64,000 nt of DNA from the NCBI RefSeq assembly GCF_004353525.1, contig NZ_CP085524.1:1460142-1524141 (forward strand), written 5' to 3'. Below, piece by piece: positions 60,747 to 64,000 of the stretch. The stretch comes from Zhaonella formicivorans (GTDB lineage Bacteria > Bacillota > DUOV01 > Zhaonellaceae). The number at the start of each line of letters is the position of its first letter. Positions within the stretch are counted from its first letter, which is position 1. The notes under the pieces were generated by a model. That model did no database searches. It saw nothing but the letters and a program-made list of their open reading frames with translations, and was not told the origin of the DNA. The position numbers were made by a program, and so were the translations under genes.

Positions 60747-60843
60747 AGTTTTGAGTTTTGAGTGTTGAGTGTTGAGTTGCATATTATAGCAAGTGCCAAA
60801 GTCTTTTAACTTAAAACTCAACACTCTTAACTCTTCACTCAAA
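60747..60843 (+). repeat. Heptad-repeat inverted element, site 9
   Basis: Left arm (60747-60781): AGTTTTG twice, AGTGTTG twice, all at 7-bp steps. Right arm (about 60810-60843): AAAACTC, AACACTC, TTAACTC, TTCACTC, the inverted family. It lies between the T-box terminator and glyQ, so it is part of the leader transcript. Confidence 0.82.
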
Positions 60844-60844
60844 A

Positions 60845-61050
60845 CAAAAACCCTCGTCCTATAGCCTCTGCAGCTACAGGGACGAGAGTCTTTCCCGCGG
60901 TTCCACCCTGATTGCCCCCCGTATTGGGGGAGCCACTCTTTGAGCATAAACTCAGGACGCCCTTCCTTTGCCGATTTTACCGGTTTCCACCTGCCACCGG
61001 CTCTCTGTGAAAAATCGAGCAAACTACTCCTTCCCTCATCGTTTCCGTAT
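60845..61050 (-). promoter_or_regulatory. Glycine T-box riboswitch with terminator
   Basis: On minus the conserved T-box sequence GGGTGGAACCGCGG lies at 60908-60895, followed by the terminator CTCGTCCC...GGACGAG plus TTTTTGTTTT (60887-60845). Stem I with GAGCC/GGCTC-type elements occupies the 5' part. Uncharged tRNA-Gly would pair with the specifier and with TGGA to favour the antiterminator, allowing glyQS synthesis. The 5' end is approximate. Glycine is inferred from the genes controlled. Confidence 0.92.
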
Positions 61051-61125
61051 GAATTTATTTCCAAAATAGCAAAACTAATGCCACTTGTCAAGGGTCTAAA
61101 TCTGCAGCAACGGTTAGCTCATCGC

Positions 61126-61539
61126 CTAGAGCTCGATGTCCTCTTCTTCAGTTTCACCATTGGCTTTTTCTATCTCCAGCCTGTATTTATTCATCATGGC
61201 CGCCACAGTCCCAATACCGGCTATGACTGTCAAAGGAGTGCTTGCTAAAACACCCAGAAGGCCTATGGCTCCCACTGAAGCCGGAATCTCTAAAACCGTC
61301 TCATCGCCCTTTTTAACTTTCACCTTGGTAACGTTGCCCTGCTGAATTATTTCCTTTACACGGGTTACCAATTTACCGCCTTCTTGCTGCAACTTTTCTT
61401 CCCAATTGGCTTTCTTTTGTTCCTGAGTGATAAGAGCCTGAATTAAATCACCGCCGGCAGCATCTAAAGCATCTTTTGCCTCTTTGTAACTCAAACCTAA
61501 ACGTTCCCGCAGTATATCGATTTTCTCTAATTCCGTCAT
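61126..61539 (-). CDS. DUF4342 protein with UBA-like domain
   Basis: The 137-residue protein has an N-terminal UBA/TS-N-like helical domain (ILRERLGLSYKEAKDALDAA, GGDLIQALI). A DUF4342-type region follows: VKEIIQQGNVTKVKVKKGDE, VLEIPASVGAIGLLGVLAS, and one membrane helix. It is probably anchored at the membrane inner face. AAAGGGGAAGAG precedes ATG 61539. The function is unknown; the gene stands between recO and the glyQ T-box. Confidence 0.85.
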   Translation of the reverse strand: MTELEKIDILRERLGLSYKEAKDALDAAGGDLIQALITQEQKKANWEEKLQQEGGKLVTRVKEIIQQGNVTKVKVKKGDETVLEIPASVGAIGLLGVLASTPLTVIAGIGTVAAMMNKYRLEIEKANGETEEEDIEL

Positions 61540-61723
61540 AAACTCTTCCCCTTTCGGTTAGCTATTAACAGACGAACTGTCTTGTAAAGAAACTTTATGA
61601 TCTAGCATATCCTGTTGTGCCAATTTTATGCATTTTACCATTAGAACAAAGAGACAAGCAGCGGAAAAAGGTGCTGTCTTTTCCACGCTTCCGCTCTTGC
61701 CTCGCGACCTGCGTCCTTTGGTT

Positions 61724-62527
61724 TTAACCGGCATCATCAGTTGGAGTCAGCCGCTTTAGCCCTTTCACGAAATCCATGGTTTTAACCCTACGTTCCAAAA
61801 TATTTTCAATGTAACAATGGATAATTGCTTCCAACTGCGCCCTTTCTTGCGCTCCCAGCCTTAGTCTGTTTAAATTACGCAGGTTGATTTTAGTTAAGTA
61901 TTTCCAGATGGCTATAGTCCCACGCCCGATAAGGGGCGCCTGCAAATCGTTTGACTTGCAGCCGGAACATAAAATACCGCCCAAGCCAGGGGAAAATCTG
62001 AGCTCTCCTTCATGCAATGCATTATTACAAAAAACACAGTTTTCCAGTTGGGGCTGATAGCCTGTGAGACTCAGCAAGCGGACCTCAAACTGTCTGGCAA
62101 TCAGTTCTATGTCCCCGCTACCGGGTGAATCTGAAGCAGAAAGCGCTCTCGAATGGGCAAGTAAATGGAAAGTAGTTAAAAGCAGCACGTAGATTTCTTC
62201 GTTTCTTTCCCGCTCCGGCAGCATCAAATCGGTCAATTCCGCCAGATAACCAGCATAGGCAAGGAGGTCTAAATCATTTCTCAGGCCCGGAAAGCCCTCC
62301 AGCAAGTCACACTGGGTAACGGTATCCAGATTTTTGCCTTTGTACAACATGATACTGCTGCGGGAAAAAGGTTGTACGGATCCCCGGTTTTTGCTCTTGA
62401 TTTTACGCACACCTCTGGCAACAGCTTCCACTTTGCCATGCTCCCTGGTAAACAATGTCAAAATTTTATCGGCTTCTCCAAAATTACGGGCTTTAAGTAT
62501 TATAGCCTCTACCCTATAGAGAGACAT
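61724..62527 (-). CDS. recO: DNA repair protein RecO
   Basis: The 267-residue protein has an N-terminal OB fold (YRVEAIILKARNFGEADKIL, FTREHGKVEAVARGVRKIKS), a helical middle and a zinc site (CVFCN and CSGC, about 150-180). It anneals ssDNA coated with SSB and loads RecA with RecR. ATG 62527 follows AAAGGAGAAGC; a longer frame is rejected because it overlaps yqzL. It is downstream of era and yqzL, the usual Firmicutes order. Confidence 0.95.
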   Translation of the reverse strand: MSLYRVEAIILKARNFGEADKILTLFTREHGKVEAVARGVRKIKSKNRGSVQPFSRSSIMLYKGKNLDTVTQCDLLEGFPGLRNDLDLLAYAGYLAELTDLMLPERERNEEIYVLLLTTFHLLAHSRALSASDSPGSGDIELIARQFEVRLLSLTGYQPQLENCVFCNNALHEGELRFSPGLGGILCSGCKSNDLQAPLIGRGTIAIWKYLTKINLRNLNRLRLGAQERAQLEAIIHCYIENILERRVKTMDFVKGLKRLTPTDDAG

Positions 62528-62540
62528 GCTTCTCCTTTCC

Positions 62541-62669
62541 TCACAAAATCTCAGCAGTAGGTTGATCCGACTGCTCACTTTCAGCAGCGAGCAAGTCTTT
62601 GTAATATAAATAGGCATCAATGTAACCGGTAACACTAAAAATTTTCCACATTACATTACTATCCTTCAT
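62541..62669 (-). CDS. yqzL: YqzL family small protein
   Basis: The 42-residue product reads MWKIFSVTGYIDAYLYYKDL in its first part, the conserved pattern of YqzL (W-K-x-F-x-x-T-G-x-I-x-x-Y-L). GAAAGGATTTGAACCC precedes ATG 62669. It stops 13 bp before recO, as in Bacillus (era-yqzL-recO). The function is unknown. Confidence 0.88.
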   Translation of the reverse strand: MKDSNVMWKIFSVTGYIDAYLYYKDLLAAESEQSDQPTAEIL

Positions 62670-62801
62670 GGGTTCAAATCCTTTCTGCTTATCGATTTTG
62701 TCAGTATTAGATTGAGCTTATTCGGGAACCCGTATCCGTTACATACGCTGGAAAATAATTAATGACTTACAATCCTTATCCTGTTGGCCGGTTATACTAA
62801 A

Positions 62802-62828
62802 ATAGCCTTCAGCTACCCTGAAGGCTAT
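62802..62828 (-). terminator. Terminator-like hairpin after era
   Basis: ATAGCCTTCAG (62802-62812) and CTGAAGGCTAT (62818-62828) pair perfectly (11 bp), followed on minus by TTTAGT. The short T tract suggests partial termination before yqzL-recO. Confidence 0.65.
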
Positions 62829-62882
62829 ACACTCTTTACTTTTAATCTAACAATATTTTATCTCTATGTCAACTACAACAGG

Positions 62883-63782
62883 TTATTCCTGGGGCGTATA
62901 ACCAAAATTGCGCAAATCTGCTTCCCTTCTGCGCCAGTCCGGCCTGACCTTGACCCAAAGTTCCAAATAGGTTTTGCTGCCCAACAAAGCCTCGATGTCC
63001 TCCCTGGCCAGCTGCCCTATACTTTTTAGCATTTGGCCCTTTTTACCGATTATTATTCCCTTTTGGGAATCCCTTTCCACATAGATTACTGCCCCCACGT
63101 AAATGCCCCCGGTGCCCCGCTGCTCAATAGTCTCAATCTGTACTGCCACGGAATGAGGCACTTCCTCTCTGGTCAGGTGTAAAACTTTTTCCCTGATGAG
63201 TTCGGCAATCACCAGCCGTTCAGGTTGATCCGTCACCATCTCCGGCGGATAATATTGGGGCCCTTCCGGCAAATATTGCGCTAAAACTTGCAGCAGGCGC
63301 TCCACATTTTCTCCGCTGGCTGCGGAAACCGGTACAATTGCGGCAAAGTCAAAACGATGGCTGTACTCGGCTATAAGGGCCAAAAGTTTGTTTTTATCCA
63401 ATAAATCAATCTTGTTCAAAGCCAGAATAACCGGAGTGTCAACCTGGGATAAAGCTTTTAAAACATACTCTTCTCCCGCCCCGTATTCAGCGGTAACATC
63501 AACCACATATAAGACAGCATCCACTTCCCGCAAGGTGTGGAGAGCAGTCTCTACCATGTACTCCCCCAGTTTGTGCTTGGGTTTATGGATGCCGGGGGTA
63601 TCGAGAAAGACAATCTGTACATTTTCCGCTGTGTATACACCCCGAATCTTATTGCGGGTGGTTTGGGGCTTATCAGACATTATGGCCACTTTTTGCCCCA
63701 ACACCCGGTTTAAGAGTGTTGACTTGCCCACATTGGGGCGACCGATTATGGCCACGAACCCAGAGCGAAAATTTTCGGTCAC
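62883..63782 (-). CDS. era: GTPase Era
   Basis: The 299-residue GTPase has G1 GRPNVGKSTLLNR, G2 KPQTTRNKI, G3 DTPGIHKPKH, G4 NKID and a C-terminal KH domain (VERDSQKGIIIGKKGQMLKS). It helps 16S rRNA maturation and 30S assembly. The GTG start at 63782 follows GGGAGGAGGC; a longer frame to 63824 reads across that site. It heads the era-yqzL-recO group. Confidence 0.97.
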   Translation of the reverse strand: MTENFRSGFVAIIGRPNVGKSTLLNRVLGQKVAIMSDKPQTTRNKIRGVYTAENVQIVFLDTPGIHKPKHKLGEYMVETALHTLREVDAVLYVVDVTAEYGAGEEYVLKALSQVDTPVILALNKIDLLDKNKLLALIAEYSHRFDFAAIVPVSAASGENVERLLQVLAQYLPEGPQYYPPEMVTDQPERLVIAELIREKVLHLTREEVPHSVAVQIETIEQRGTGGIYVGAVIYVERDSQKGIIIGKKGQMLKSIGQLAREDIEALLGSKTYLELWVKVRPDWRRREADLRNFGYTPQE

Positions 63783-63835
63783 TTCTATGCCTCCTCCCTT
63801 ATCGGCCTTTGGCCGAGTCCTCAATCCTCAGCAGG

Positions 63836-64000
63836 CTAACGCCGTCGTTAGTCATTAGCTATCAGCCATCAGCTAGCAGCTGGCAGCTTTCAGCCTTCAG
63901 CTATCACCTGGCGGCCATAATTGCTGATGACTAGTAACTAATGGTTCCACAAGTCTACGGAAAAATACATGCAACCAAGGACTAACGACTAAGGACTAAG
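63836..64000 (+). repeat. Heptad-repeat inverted element, site 10 (to window end)
   Basis: It begins GTCGTTAGTCATTAG and continues with units GCTATCA, GCCATCA, GCTAGCA, GCTGGCA, GCCTTCA at 7-bp steps (63850-63907). The end (63975-64000) has AACCAAGGACTAACGACTAA, the inverted form of the beginning. No gene is seen in these bases. Confidence 0.72.

Overview
The window reads as chromosome of a Gram-positive (Firmicutes) bacterium of the class Clostridia, probably a Peptococcaceae-like anaerobe. This is inferred from gene order and signals, not from a database match. The core order glyQ-glyS / CcpN-like regulator-PDRP / ppdK / dGTPase / dnaG-rpoD, a T-box leader before glyQ, recO-yqzL-era, strong GGAGG-type ribosome sites, a Tad pilus locus with no secretin, and tungsten/molybdenum oxidoreductases all fit that group. 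Almost everything from 17 kb on, except the copper genes and a few small ones, lies on the minus strand.

Left accessory part (1-28 kb). A minus-strand operon (8049 to 2058) encodes two uroporphyrinogen-decarboxylase-fold proteins, a sugar-type ABC importer and, as last gene, a LacI-family regulator. The regulator is cut in two by a 1716-bp IS1380-like element with 15-bp inverted ends and a 5-bp target duplication (TTCAA). Next come a CBS-GGDEF signalling gene, an XRE regulator, an SRAP/HMCES-type protein and a methyltransferase. A metal-homeostasis island (about 12-25 kb) follows: a PepSY-like exported protein, a LysM-G5-M23 peptidase, a DoxX protein, an Lgt paralogue, an isoprenylcysteine-methyltransferase-like protein, the copper ATPase CopA, a NiCoT transporter, a lipoprotein, a DUF2933 protein and several tiny Cys/His-rich or membrane proteins. 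Three CsoR-like operators sit on promoters in this island, but no csoR gene is present. RNase P RNA follows at 25.3 kb.

Middle part (26-42 kb). A 2Fe-2S subunit, a xanthine-dehydrogenase-type molybdopterin subunit, a MoaD-like protein and a tungsten aldehyde:ferredoxin oxidoreductase form one gene string. A complete monoderm Flp/Tad pilus locus follows in the order pilin, prepilin peptidase, TadE, TadG, CpaB, TadZ, TadA, TadB, TadC. A DegS/DegU-like two-component pair lies immediately upstream of it.

Right core part (42-64 kb). This holds RNase HI-like, zinc-ribbon, Nif3 and TrmK genes; a four-tRNA cluster (Asn, Met/Ile2, Glu, Val); rpoD and dnaG; a dGTPase; pyruvate phosphate dikinase; and its regulators PDRP and a CcpN-like protein. 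An IS110-family element lies between PDRP and ppdK. Glycyl-tRNA synthetase with its T-box, a DUF4342 protein, recO, yqzL and era complete the window.

Two patterns stand out. First, ten intergenic sites between 28 and 64 kb carry tandem arrays with an exact 7-bp period but different heptamers. Most are arranged as two inverted arms, and several are bordered by an ATGCAT-containing motif. I saw none in the first 28 kb. Second, three neighbouring housekeeping genes (trmK, PDRP, CcpN-like) seem to start at AUA or AUU: the only well-placed ribosome site and the family-typical N-terminus both lie upstream of the first ATG/GTG/TTG.
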